From positions 1,999,001 to 2,063,000 of the forward strand of contig JAFFSR010000245.1 of the NCBI GenBank assembly GCA_017163975.1: a stretch of 64,000 bases of DNA. The letters are read 5' to 3'. The notes beneath the pieces were generated by a model. That model saw nothing but the letters and a program-made list of their open reading frames with translations. It searched no databases and was not told the DNA's origin. Position numbers and translations under genes: made by a program. Source of the stretch: Anastatus disparis (lineage: Eukaryota > Arthropoda > Insecta > Hymenoptera > Eupelmidae). Below, piece after piece: positions 32,568 to 43,990 of the stretch. The stretch's first letter is position 1. Each line of letters begins with the position of its first letter.

Positions 32568-33715
32568 TTAATACTAGAGTTCCGCAAGGATCTCTACTGG
32601 GACCGCTCCTGTTCTCTATTCATATTAATGATGTATCTGTTGGTTTTAGTTCTGCTATTCAGCATCTTATATATGCTGACGATTTACAGATTTATGTACA
32701 CTTTTCCATTGCTGAGCTTGATACTTTTACCTCAATCATGAGTGCGCATGCTAAACTTATTGCGAACTGGGCTTTCAAGAATCACCTCAAGCTTAATTTT
32801 GATAAGACCAAAGCCATAATTATTGGCTCTTACTATTATTTTAATATCTTGTCATCCATTAATATTGCTGGCGTTCCATTGAATGGTACAATCATTGGGT
32901 TTGAGACAAAGGTTCGTAGTCTGAGAGTCTGGTTGGATAGTAAGCTTAATTGGAGGGAGCATGTCGCTCAATTATGTAATAAATCCTTTTCTCTGCTTTA
33001 TAGACTTAATTTTTTTAGGAGAAGTACCACCTTTGCTTTCAGAAAACATCTCATTCAAGCATTGCTCTTTCCTCTTATAGACTACTGTTGTCTTGTTTAT
33101 GGCAACCTTTTTGCTGAGCTTGATCTGAGACTTCAGAGAGTCATTAATGCAGGTATTCGTTAAATTTATGGTGTTGGTAGGCATGAGCACATTTCTGCTT
33201 ATCGTTTCTCGCTTGACTGGTTGTCTACAGAGGGTAGAAGAAACTATTTTACAACCTCTTTCTTATATAAAATGTTCTCAACGCATATACCGTCTTATTT
33301 ATATTCCAGATTTATATGGAACCAGCCAGCGAGGGCGCTGAGGGGTGATGTGAGGCCTCTGACCATTCTTTTTGCATCTATAGAGTATTATCAGAGATCA
33401 TTCCTGGTCACATCATCGAGACTATGAAATGGTTCCCCTGCGCCGCTTCGCGATTCACCCTCACTTCATGTATTCAAATCATCTGCATTTGCTCATCACC
33501 TAGCCTTAGAATGGGCCACTGCTGTCAGCATAATTTTAATTTTTATTTCTTGTTCTACTCTGGTTCATATATCTCGTTAGATTGTTATCTTATTAGCTTC
33601 TATTTTGTTATATTTTTAAATTGTTGTATTCAGTTATCTTATCATGTTTATACATTTTTGTATTCTTTAGTATTTATACAACATAATGTACATTAATAAA
33701 TTAATTATCTATCTA

Positions 33716-34625
33716 TTATCTCTCTCTCTTGTGAATAAAAAAAAGCTTGTGTATGTTGTTCTTCTCTTACACACTTTTTTCTCGCATTAGTTATTTCTTT
33801 CTCTCGTGATTTAGGCTTGTGCATGTATTTTTCATTCCTGACGCCCCCAGCCAGCTGCGCTCGCTCAGCAAATGCTGGGTGGCAGGAATAAAACAAACAA
33901 GAAGATAATTATTAATTAATACAAAATTTAGCGTGCTTTTGCTTAGGGATAAAGAAAAGTACTATTTCTTACATGTAGAGTAAATGAAACATCTGCACGT
34001 TCGTGTTATGACGCTCGAGGCGTCAGCTGAGAGCTCTCCTTGTAAGAAATTCTACTATTTTTTATCTTATATTTCGAAGTTATGGACTACGTTAAATGAT
34101 TTGTTTATAACAAATTAATTCAATTGCAATATTTTGGCTTTTTAAAATCACATCTTTGTCGCGGCAAATACGTAACAAATTATAAGCTTGATTGGGAGTC
34201 TTTATCCATTACGTTTTCATACTTTTTTATATCCATTCAATCAATTTATAACTTTAGCTTTATTAAATTTTGTCGTATGGATTAATGAAAAAATTAAGTT
34301 ATCTAATAATTATCTAACATTAGTAATCAGTTACGTGTAATAATAAATACTATATTCATCACTCGATTTTAGAAAAGTAGTTCTTAGTAAAACTAAATAT
34401 CTACAATAAAATCAAATAAAAATTTTGATCGTGATATCTGCCTTGTTAAAAATTGATAAGCGCTGCTTATTGTATAAGAAGTTATAAAAAAGCCTGTTTG
34501 TTCCTTTCCATAAATGATATTTATCAGTTGTTCTATGTTTTGATATAGTTCATTTTTTCGTTTACAGTTGTAATGATAAAAAAAATAGTAAAATAAAGTA
34601 TGTGTTTTATAATTTCCATTTTTAG
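33716..34625. other. Probable intron sequence
   Basis: No coding region. It holds the third copy of repeat R3 on the minus strand (34060-34235). It ends in a pyrimidine-rich tract and the AG used by the exon at 34626. Confidence 0.5.
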
Positions 34626-34907
34626 CACATGGTGCAAACCGGCATGGCTGCGCCATATGGTACGGGTGTTTTTCCTCCTCCGATCAATGGTGTTGGCGGA
34701 GTTGTTAGCTCTACTGGTACTTCTGGAGAAGTAAAATCACCACCTTCCGTAAGTGTTAAGGAGGAAAATACGGGTTCACAACAACCACCGCCAAGCGGAC
34801 AGCAAGTAACTCAGTCTGGAGCTCCACATTCTGCTACGCCAAGTCAACAAGTACAATCTAGTTTCAGTCCGCCGCCACCACCTAATGGTGTAGATCAGCA
34901 AGCTATT
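34626..34907 (+). CDS. Host exon, Pro/Ser/Gln-rich; tentatively Rbfox1 N-terminal region
   Basis: An acceptor TTCCATTTTTAG precedes 34626 and a consensus donor GTGAGT follows 34907. The exon is 282 bp and symmetric in phase (0/0), with a much higher GC content than its flanks. The product starts H-MVQTGMAAPYGTG, continues FPPPINGVGG, and ends in a low-complexity P/S/Q region (SFSPPPPPNGVDQQAI) with no internal stop. The motif APYxxxxFxPPxNG resembles the N-terminal part of Fox-1 family RNA-binding proteins, whose RRM would be in a later exon outside this window; this is recognition by eye, not a search. The family controls alternative splicing through UGCAUG sites in the nucleus. An in-frame ATG at 34629 could be an alternative start. 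No other exon of it was found. Confidence 0.6.
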
Positions 34908-35930
34908 GTGAGTCATAGAATCATTATTTATCGCGGTTTATATAACCTTTATTGATTATTTATAAGTTTTAAAAAACAAGATACACTAGCTTGTAGTATG
35001 TATCATGGAAATTGTTCAGTTCAATTTTCAAGTAAGTAGATTGGTTGGTTATTGAGAATTTCGGGTTTTAATATTCGAGGTTATGGAAATTATCATAATT
35101 ACTGGAACCCAAAATTTTTTAGTAACAGATGAATGAATTTACTTCGGAATTAAATTCTGTAATAATCACGATATTTACTACAAATTAAAGTATTTTTTTC
35201 TGAAATATTACAATATGATAAAAGATATTAAATATTTCAGAGTACTAGTGAGGTGTCCATTTTACATCACCTTAACTTATTCTAAAATCAGTTAATTAGA
35301 AATTAACAATTAAAAATAAGATTTATTCACTTTCCTAAAATAACCACAAGATAAAATTGTCTAGCTTTACTAAATCTTAAATATAATATAATTATTACAT
35401 ACACGGGAGAAAGTATGAAAGCATCACCATTGTTAGATCTCATTATATCTTCATTTCTCTAATGGTGAGAAATAAAGACCAGTTAATATAATTGTTACAC
35501 GTTTAAAATTTCGAACCGAAATAACTCCTTTTTTACGTGCAAGAAGAAAAAGCAACCAAACAGACTTACGAGCCCTACAATTTTGTTTTTTGATCCATTT
35601 AAATAAAATTATTATATACTTATCGTATTGTTAATTTTACTACTTTTGTAAAGATATGTAAAGCAAATGCTTTAATATATCAATCTATTACATTTAAAGT
35701 TTGTCAAGGAAATTATGACATTATTACTGTAAATTAACAAGAAAATTTGCAAAAATACTCGCGTAAAATTTTTTGTATGACCAACATATTGATGAAAGAA
35801 TATCCAATACATTCCATTTTTCTAAAAATAAATTAGTAAGTCTTTTAATATACAGCTAATATTTATATTTTTTAATTTGTAGATCCTAATCCAAAATTAT
35901 TCCCACATAATTGCCCTTGTGATTGCGGAT
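34908..35930. other. Probable intron sequence
   Basis: AT-rich, no exon or element recognised. Confidence 0.5.
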
Positions 35931-35933
35931 TAA

Positions 35934-36072
35934 AGCTCCTCTTCAGGGTCAAACCAAAATTTTTGATGCCTCGTTATTTATACTTTAAAAATGTATTGCC
36001 ACTATTTTTTGACGGTATAAATATTGAGGCATGAACAATTTTAGTTCAGTTCCTGAAGAGAAACCGAAGCTC
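35934..36072. repeat. Palindromic MITE remnant
   Basis: AGCTCCTCTTCAGGGTCAAA...ATGCCTCGTTATTTATAC pairs imperfectly with the reversed right arm (CTCTTCAGGAACTGAACTAA...ATGCCTCAATATTTATAC). Confidence 0.6.
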
Positions 36073-36229
36073 TACAGACTTGTGCTCATATTAATTTAAG
36101 GTATCAAGCCTGAGTTTAAGCCTAAAAAAAACTTGGGGAACTGGGCGAGTAATTACAAATTTCATAAAGAATACTTATTAAAATAAATGCGGAATCGTTT
36201 GAAAATTTTGCAATATGAAAATCACATTT

Positions 36230-36765
36230 AAACGATTGTGGAATCGTTTGCAGATTTCGTAATATGCATTAAAATAATTGTGGAAACAAAGGTTTTCGAG
36301 AAAAATAAAATAATGTATTTTAGGATCCTAAAAAAAGAAAATACGGCTACTGCTTACAAATCATGCATAAAAAATAATAAAAATCATTGGAATCGATTGC
36401 AATTTAATTGCGGATTCCATAGATGTTTTCATAATTAACGTAACCCTTGTAATTATAGAGAAGATAATTTTTTTTTAATATTCATTTACTATTACCTTCA
36501 TCAGCTGCACCGTATAAATCAAATAATTATGAATATTAATAAAAATCACATTTAAACGATTGTGGAATCGTTTGCAGATTTCGCCATATGCATTAAAATG
36601 ATTGTGGAAAAAATGGTTTTCGAGAAAAATAAAATAATGTATTTTAGGATCCTAAAAAAAGAAAATACGGCTACTGCTTACAAATCGTGCATAAAAATAA
36701 TAAAAATCGTTGGCATCGATTGCAATTTAATTGCAAATTATATAGACATTTTGATAATTAGTCTA
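36230..36765 (+). repeat. Direct duplication of ~200 bp, offset 324 bp
   Basis: The block beginning AACGATTGTGGAATCGTTTG and containing TAGGATCCTAAAAAAAG occurs at 36230 and again at 36554. The similar open frames in the two copies follow from the duplication and show no protein family. Confidence 0.8.
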
Positions 36766-36899
36766 TATTACCCCTCACCAGAAATAATAATAATAATATG
36801 GAATTGATTTAATTTCATTGAATAATTAATAATACTACTAAAAATAAATAAGCTTAAACAACGAAAAAAAAGAATATTAGAAAAAATAATACACTCAAT

Positions 36900-37358
36900 C
36901 CCTGGTAGAAATGTGAACATAAAAATGGTGAATAACACAATTTATGGGTATTATTAATAGTAATATTTTATCATATCAATATTGGCTAATAAATGCTAAT
37001 AAAAATATGTTGTCGATAAAGTAGGCATTTTAAGTATCTAGAAATATTTTAACCTATAAATCCGATACATCTTTTTATTCGCGTTTAAATTATAAAATAT
37101 GTTTAGTGAATACAAAAAAATAAAAAAATAAATCGCCTCGAACACAAATAATTATAGAGATTTGATCATGAGTATTTTTTCTGTTTCTAAAATTCACATT
37201 TTAATCTTCGAAAATGCGTGTAACATGTTAGTGGTATATAGGTAAAAATAACGTTTCATATTGATTAAATAATAGCCATAATAAATGCCCATTTTCAGCT
37301 CTTCATTTTAAAGCAATGGCCATGAAATGGTAAAAAAGCGTTTCATTTTCTACCAGGG
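36900..37358. mobile_element. MITE with CCCTGGTAGAAA ends, 459 bp
   Basis: The ends CCCTGGTAGAAATG and reversed CCCTGGTAGAAAATG are inverted repeats, with AT on both sides. The opposite arm of the foldback reads through without it (CACTCAATTGAAACAGATTA, reversed). Confidence 0.75.
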
Positions 37359-38049
37359 ATGGAAAGAGATTATTGAATAATTAAATGAAATGTAATTAAA
37401 TACTTGAAAAGGAATTATTTTACGTTAAGGGAATGTAAAATACCGACATTACAGTTTTCAAAACTTTCGATTCTTCACACAAAAGTTTTAAATATATCTC
37501 TATATTACATCCTTCCATTTTCATTAATAAAAAGCCTAATATAGAAATATCTTGGAAAATTTTTAAATAAAGACTAAAAGTTCAGAAAACTGCAATGTCG
37601 GTAACTATGTATAAATCATATACCCTTTTACATCTCCTTAAGAAAAAGTATTGGAAAGTTTAAAAATGTGTATGTTCGTTCTATAAGTAGCCACATTAAA
37701 AATGTTCTTTTAAAAATAGTTAGCTAAAGTTTAAACAATTCTAACATGAATTCTTTTGAATCATTCAAATTTTATCGTCAAATTGAATTTTTATATGAGT
37801 TTGCTTGTTTCGCTAGGGATTAATTTCAGAAAGAGAAAGGAAAAAAAGTCCAAAGACAGATTTTAAAAGAAAATTTTCAATGTGGCTACTTGTAGAACGA
37901 ACATACACATTTTTAAACTTTCCAATCCTTTTTCTTAACGTAAAATAATTCCTTCTCAAGTATTTAATTACATTTCATTTAATTATTCAATAATCTGTTT
38001 CAATTGAGTGTAATATTTTTTCGAATATTCTTTTTTTTTCATTCTTTAA

Positions 38050-38430
38050 GAGCAGGTCGAGTATGTCTGCCCTTTTCTAATAAAAAAATTGATTTTTTTA
38101 CAAAAACTAATAATTTTAGCAAAAAATGAAGAGAAAGCCCCGTCTCGTATCAGAAAAAGCAAAATTTTCTTTGATAAGAAAGAATTAATTTTATTGCTTC
38201 GTTTTCAAGAAAACCTTGAAAACCTTAAAACATAGAGGTTAGGGTAAACAATTTGGTTTTTCAAGGTTTTCTTGAAAACGAAGCAATAAAATTAATTCTT
38301 TCTTATCAAAGAAAATTTTGCTTTTTCTGATACGAGATGAGGCTTTCTCTTCATTTTTCCCTGAAATTATTAGTTTTTGTAAAAAAATCAATTCTTTGAT
38401 TAGAAAAGGACAGATATACTCGACCTGCTC
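38050..38430. mobile_element. TTAA palindromic MITE (381-bp family), copy 2
   Basis: TTAA at 38046-38049 and 38431-38434. The ends are GAGCAGGTCGAGTATGTCTG and inverse. Same length and subterminal CCTTTTCTAAT as the copies at 13936 and 61350. Inserted in the right arm of the foldback; the left arm lacks it. Confidence 0.93.
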
Positions 38431-38831
38431 TTAACCATATTATTTTTAGTAGTATTATTAAATCAGTTCAATATTATTATTATTTCTGGTGAGGGGTAAT
38501 ATAGACTAATTCCCACAATGTATAGAAAAATTAATAAAATGTCTATATAATGCGCAATTAAATTGCAATCGATTCCAACAATTTTCATTATTTTTATGCA
38601 CGATTTGTAAACAGTAGTCGTGAATTCTTTTTCTAGGATCCTCACATGTATTATTCAATTTTTCTCAAAATTAATGTTTTTCACAATTATTTTAATGCAT
38701 ATTACAAAATCTGTAAACGATTCCACAATTGTTTAAATGTCATTTTTATTAAAGTTCATAGTTATTTGATTTATACGGTGCAGCTGGTGGTGGTAATAGT
38801 AAATGAATATTAGAAAAAATTATCTTCTCTA

Positions 38832-39774
38832 CTCTCTAAATATAATCCAGTGGAATTCCAATGAAGTCCAGTAAAATTTTCACTGAATGGGTGAGTGAAA
38901 ATCGCTTTACCAGAGTTCAGTGAAATTTCGCTGAATGAAATAGTGAAATATTCACTATTTAGATTTCAGTGAAAATATCGCTGTAATTTCTATGTGTAAT
39001 TACAGGATAAATGAATGATAGACAAAGGAAAAAAAGTTTCTTCTTTTTAGACAAAGGAAAATTAGTTTCTTCTTTTTAAGTAAAATACAATATTTTAATA
39101 ATACTTATTTAAAGTATTAATTTTTACAATAATATAAGATTCATTAACATAGTACAAATTATTTAAGTGCTTAATTAATATCAGCAAAAATTCAAATGTT
39201 TTAAAAATTATTAATATTCATTCAATACTAACAAACAAATTTCAAACGATTTTTTTTAAAACTTATGGATCTCAAATTATTATAATAATTAATACTTTAA
39301 ATAAATATTTTTCCCTTTTCTTTTTTCTTCTTCTATGTATATATTATAATTTATTATATTATATTGAACTTACCTTTTTACTTGAAAGGATTAAATGATT
39401 TTTCTTAATATTAATTCATGAATTAGAATTAATTCTATTATATTACACTTACTATTTTTACTTAAAATCTTCAAAAGATTCTACTCAAAATCAGAGCTAG
39501 ATACTCTTAGCATTAAGATTGTGGCGGGACTGAACTTGAGAGCGTCACTCTCAAGTTTTTCCCGCCATTTTAACCCTCACCTTTTTAATCAGTCAAATTT
39601 TCACTGAATTATCAGAGGAATAAATGAGTCACTGTAACTTCAGTGGAATTTCCAATGATATTTCAGTGCAATAAAAGGGGCACTGAAAGTTCTGTTAATT
39701 TTTTACTGATTTTTCAGTGAAATAATTTCCGCTGAATCAAATAGTGAAATTTTCACTGGATTATATTTAGAGAG
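38832..39774. mobile_element. TA-flanked element, 943 bp, CTCTCTAAATATAATCCAGTG ends
   Basis: TA duplications at 38830-38831 and 39775-39776. A perfect terminal inverted repeat of about 21 bp (CTCTCTAAATATAATCCAGT then G) opens into repeated TTCACTGAA/TTCAGTG motifs. A strong internal hairpin with TGGCGGG...CCCGCCA stem lies at 39522-39567. The opposite foldback arm at 36440-36465 carries the empty site with a single TA, so the insertion is exact. No transposase. Confidence 0.92.
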
Positions 39775-39814
39775 TATGATTACAAGGGTTACGCTGATTA
39801 TGAAAACATCTATG

Positions 39815-40580
39815 ATCAATTATTTCAGTGCCGTGTTTGTTAAAGTAAAAGTTATCAAATTAAATAATTAAACTAGTAAATTCATGCCTTACAAACACAA
39901 GTTTTCATCCGTGTTTGTAAGTGTTTTAAAATTAGTGAAATAAAACTTTCAGTTTAAATATTAAAAGCGAGCAGACACTTGAGGCAATGAGATTATCTAT
40001 TAGCTTTATTCCTTCCTTATTCCTTAAAACTTGAGCATATGACCCTGAAGCGGTTGGGCATGGCGATCTTCACCGTTTACGGGTTGGCTCTATTCCTACA
40101 CTTATGAACATACACAAAATTATTTCAGAAAACGTATTTACCATACTAACGCGAGGTTGTGGCCGTGTTTCGTATAGAAATTCGAATAATTAAGTACGAC
40201 GGCTTCACCGCGTACCTCTAATAAATCAAAAATACGCACTAAAATAGTTTAACTTGTGTTGATTGCATATAAAGTATAAATCCGTGATTAATTTCATACT
40301 TACACGTATAGATTCGTGCGTTCGTTATCTTTGTAATAAGTTAAACGACGTACCCAATCATACATCAAGTTTGCCGATTTATATGCTTGATTTCGTTCTA
40401 TAAAAATTAAGCTATAACAAGTCATACAACCGTACTAGGCTTGTTAATACGAAAAAAATGAGTAATATAGGAATAAAATCCTATTTATGTTTCTTCGCGC
40501 GTGAAAACTAAGAATATTAAAAATAGTTAAATGCCTGTTAGGGAATGATCAACGCAGGTTAGACTCATGAGTATTCAAAA
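39815..40580. other. Spacer without recognised gene
   Basis: Mixed composition, no exon, repeat or element end seen. Confidence 0.45.
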
Positions 40581-40754
40581 TAAAATATGTAATTGTAGAA
40601 TGTCGTATCATTAGATATTGATACGTAACTTTGAACTATAAAATATGTAATTGTAGAATGTCGTATCATTAGATATTGATACGTAACTTTGAACTATAAA
40701 ATATGTAATTGTAGAATGTCGTATCATTAGATATTGATACGTAACTTTGAACTA
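40581..40754 (+). repeat. 58-bp tandem repeat, three identical units
   Basis: Units begin at 40581, 40639 and 40697 with TAAAATATGTAATTGTAGAA, identical by eye over all 58 bases. Each contains the palindrome CGTATCATTAGATATTGATACG in overlapping halves. Identity indicates a recent expansion (or an assembly artefact). Confidence 0.93.
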
Positions 40755-40852
40755 TAAAATCCTGGAAACAGAAATAACGTATTTGGGATTTTATTAGTTG
40801 AAACAAGATTGTTTTACGTTGAAAATTTTTATAGGATACGTAGAGAATCTTA

Positions 40853-40854
<2 letters not shown>

Positions 40855-40888
<34 letters not shown>
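40855..40888. repeat. (AT)n microsatellite
   Basis: Uninterrupted AT run. Confidence 0.95.
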
Positions 40889-40900
<12 letters not shown>

Positions 40901-41379
40901 CTCTGAAATTTTTTATTTTTTTCGTGATGTTTTTGAAAAGTCATTCTACAGCTGTTCATGGGTAACAAATGATGCATACTATTTAAACTAGGTTCAGGCC
41001 TTTTATACAATCCTGTGACTCTATTTTTTATGTATTTAGTAAATGTGCCACAAACGTTACAGTAGATATCACTATAAAACATAAATTTTTACATATGAAA
41101 AATTACGGTAATTTTTTATATGTAAAAATTCTCTCGAGACACCGAAGAGGCAGGACGTGTTTGTAAACACAGCTCCGCGAGTGTGATACAGCTTTCGCGT
41201 ATACCGGATGTTTTGAGTATACAGTGTGCTACAGACAAAGCATTGAACAAGCAATAGTTTATAAAAGTACTAGTGAATTTTCACTAGCGATAAACTAGCA
41301 GAAGAGACGTCCATCATAACCCTCAACCGAATAATTCTCAAAATGTTTCTTTTTCAAGAATGGTAAATTAAGGTACTTT

Positions 41380-43340
41380 TATAAATAAAGAGCAAGCTGT
41401 AATTTTAGACTCATTAAATGGAAAAACAGTTCATGAACATACGATCGCTTTCGGCAGCTTAATAGGCCCCCAAAACATTACTTATGTATTAAGAATATCG
41501 CACGTCAGAATCTGCTTCTACTTAACTAGCAAATAACTAGCTGACAAACTTACAGATGATAATACCAAAGTCAAAGTTGGAAAAGATATTTTAACGTTAC
41601 GACCGTACCTAACTAAAGCTAAAAGAGTTATCATATCTAATGTGTGTCCTATGATATTGCATTTCACCATAGAAGCAGAACTTGAAAAGTTAAACATCAC
41701 TCTTGTCTCGCAAATTAATGCAATAAGAGCCGGCATGAATGAACCTAGGTACACACACATTCTCAGCTTTAGACGGCAAATGTACGTTCAAGCTGCTGAT
41801 GTCGATAAAATTCCAAGTAATTTAGAAATACAGTACGAAAACACCAACTACTGGATTTATTTTTTAACGAAAAAACTTACTTGTTTTAGGAAGCAAGCTA
41901 CCTGTCTAAATTTTGCAAGACTGTAAATAAAATTACTCAAGAAACAAATTTAAATTTAACTAGGAACATCGAAAGCATAGGAGAAAACACACAAAGTCAA
42001 AGCGAAGATAATTGTGAAAGTAAAATCATAGGATTTGAAAGTACACAAACAAACTAATAACGATGAATTCCCAGCTTTGTCTCAACCGATAAGTAAACAA
42101 AAACGTATGTTTTCGACCTCTGGTTCTTCTGTCTCTAATAATGCTGACTTAATTAGCTCTGATGCAGACAACTATCAAGTCGTAGTATGCAACGCAAGAA
42201 AGAAAAAGAAAATTCAAATTAAACCTTCATTAGAAGAAATTGGGAAAAAAGTAAAACCGCCACACAATTTATGAATTTTGAAGACAATCCGGAAAAAAAT
42301 AAATACCCTATAAAACTTGAATCGCTTCAAAAATTTATTTTTAATACTTCAATAGATTTTATTGCATGCTTCAGAATCCCGGGTGCTATTCTTATACAAG
42401 AAGAATAGAATAAAATAGGTCAGGCCACAGATTATAACCAAAACTCAATATTGCTAGGAGATATTAATGCACATAACAAAAAATGGAATTGCAACAACAC
42501 AGACACAAATGGAAAGAGACTCGAATATACTCTTGATCTTAAGAATTTATTTTTACATAATACGGACTCCATCACACATATAGATATTCGCATCAGAATA
42601 CTATGGCTATAGCGAACAGAATTAATTCCCAATTACACTCACGGTCGATGTAAACAAACATTACTACAGCAAGAAAAGTTTTAAAATTTCTTCAGTTAAG
42701 ATAGACTGGAATAAATAAAAACATACAGAAGAAAAATATGAGAATTTTCTTTCCATAAAATATGAACGATTATCTCTATCCCAAAAATACGTTTCTTTGT
42801 CAGTGTTATCAATGAAGCTGTTAGTGCTCTGCACAACGGAAAAACAACACTAAAGCATATAAAAATACAAATCCTGTGCCTTGATGGGACCAAGAGTGCA
42901 ATAAAATTAAGAGACTCAAACGTGAAGCTTTTAAAAAGTTGGAGTTTACAGGCAATCTAGAAGATGCAATTAATTATAATAGATATTGTGCATTAGCCAA
43001 GCGCACTTTCAAAAGCAAAAAAGTTAAGTGTTTCAAAAAATTTACACAAAATCTTGCAAACAATATTAAAAACAGAATGCTTAGACAAATTAAGTCCACC
43101 TTGGGTTGCCACTGATAGTAATTGGATCCCTAAGTGTCAACAAAATTAATTCTTCGCTAGACATTTCAGTTTCGTTGAACTTAGCATAGCACTTAACTCA
43201 TACAAAAAGATAGTTCTCCTGGCGTGGATGGAATATATTATGAAATTATTCAAAATATTCCAATTAAATTTAAGCTAATCTTACTAAATATCTTCTATGA
43301 AACGGCCAAATACAGCGTTTTTGATGAACCAGAAGATTCG
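41380..43340 (+). pseudogene. LINE E: degraded ORF1 and ORF2 of a Jockey/I-like LINE
   Basis: The first part (41380-41926, one stop near 41530) reads as an ORF1 with ILDSLNGKTVHEHTIAFG, RISHVRICFYL and HILSFRRQMYVQA, ending LTCFRKQATC where a CCHC zinc knuckle is expected. An acidic/lysine-rich linker follows (42035-42274). ORF2 traces are an endonuclease motif LLGDINAHNKKWN (about 42458), a Lys-rich linker (about 42900-43080), and an RT start SSPGVDGIYYEII (about 43213). The later RT motifs, including YADD, are not found, so the copy is 3'-truncated or replaced. Many stops. Confidence 0.75.
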
Positions 43341-43484
43341 TCATGATGTTTAGGTAAATCAGGACTGTCTAATATTGCATCGATGGTCAACACTAGTTGT
43401 TGAAGATTGCGTAGACAATTTTCATTCTTTATCCTGATCATTTGGTAATAAATGTATGGCGTTTGTGAATCAAATACGATCTTC

Positions 43485-43725
43485 TTGATTTAATAATATA
43501 TTACGATACATGTGATATAAGTAGCCCATTATTGTATAACGTGAAGTTATCACCCGAGCAAAGCAAGGACGATAATCACGTCATGCAATGGGCCACTTAA
43601 GTCTCAAGTATCGTATATTATTTTATAGTACAAGTGTCATAAATCCACTGCATTACATGTATACTCTTAAAAATGAAAAATTAATACAAACTGTGTACTT
43701 TATGAATGATAATTCGTAAAATAAC
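43485..43725 (+). repeat. Dispersed palindromic repeat P, copy 2
   Basis: Opposite orientation to the copy at 22390-22645; shares TATTACGATACATGTGA, GCAATGGGC(C/T)ACT(T/C)AAGTCTCAAG and GTACTTTATGAATGATAATT-type sequence. Confidence 0.8.
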
Positions 43726-43779
43726 TAGGGCGGCTGCGCGCTCCTGAGAACTGAGTAATGACAATAACTTCTAGCCTAA

Positions 43780-43954
43780 CCTAGGGCTCGAATTCATAGT
43801 CGACACTCAACACTTAGCTCTCAGATCTCAAAGTTTCATTGTTCCGTGTTTTCTATAAAGCATGTCTACGTTTATAGGAAACACGGAACAATAAAACTGA
43901 GATCTGAAGGTTAGGATCTGAGTGTTGAGACTCGACTATAAATTCAAGCCTAGG
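43780..43954. repeat. Palindromic MITE, 175 bp, CCTAGG ends
   Basis: CCTAGGGCTCGAATTCATAG...GTTCCGTGTTTTCTATAAA pairs with its inverse through CCTAGG at 43949-43954. Confidence 0.85.
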
Positions 43955-43990
43955 ATAAACATCTTCGTTGCTAGGATGTATAGCCAGCAT

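Larger units (their letters stand above)
26945..33430 (+). pseudogene. LINE B ORF2 remains: endonuclease end and reverse transcriptase
   Basis: The first piece ends the APE endonuclease (AGHDLIKLEFKL) and has an in-frame stop at 27282-27284. The second (28623-29281) carries the RT start (SSKAVGLDHILADML, GFGKGHSTQTAL). The third resumes at 32045 with LLRKM and NSVVKWFASYL. The fourth (32568-33163) carries RVPQGSLLGPLLF, the catalytic YADDLQIY and LNFDKTKAIIIGS. A stop at 33161-33163 interrupts the last domain, which continues to about 33425. Joining piece three and four across one TTAA keeps the frame open, which fixes the age order: LINE first, TTAA element later. Confidence 0.87.
26945..33715 (+). 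mobile_element. LINE B: 5'-truncated LINE broken by four later insertions
   Basis: The LINE body is found in pieces 26945-27384, 28623-29281, 32045-32183 and 32568-33715. Inserted into it are two adjacent TTAA elements (27389-28618), a LINE-derived block including LINE C (about 29282-32044) and another TTAA element (32184-32567). About 35 residues of the RT are missing at the LINE C junction. The 3' end has an ATTATCTATCTATTATCTCTC simple tail near 33700. Confidence 0.85.
36418..39814. repeat. Large foldback complex with nested insertions
   Basis: The ends CATAGATGTTTTCATAAT (36418) and its inverse (ending 39814) enclose an inverted repeat. Left-arm blocks 36418-36900 and 37359-37445 pair with right-arm blocks 39814-38435 and 38040-37935. 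Three later elements sit in the arms: 36900-37358, 38050-38430 and 38832-39774. In each case the opposite arm preserves the uninterrupted sequence. Confidence 0.8.

Noticed and set aside
36238..36807. Two similar 66-81 residue frames
   Set aside because: They are the two copies of a direct repeat that also occurs inverted at 38463-38645; no protein family, no conserved start context.
40581..40754. Possible CRISPR array
   Set aside because: The three units are directly adjacent with no spacers, and the genome is eukaryotic.
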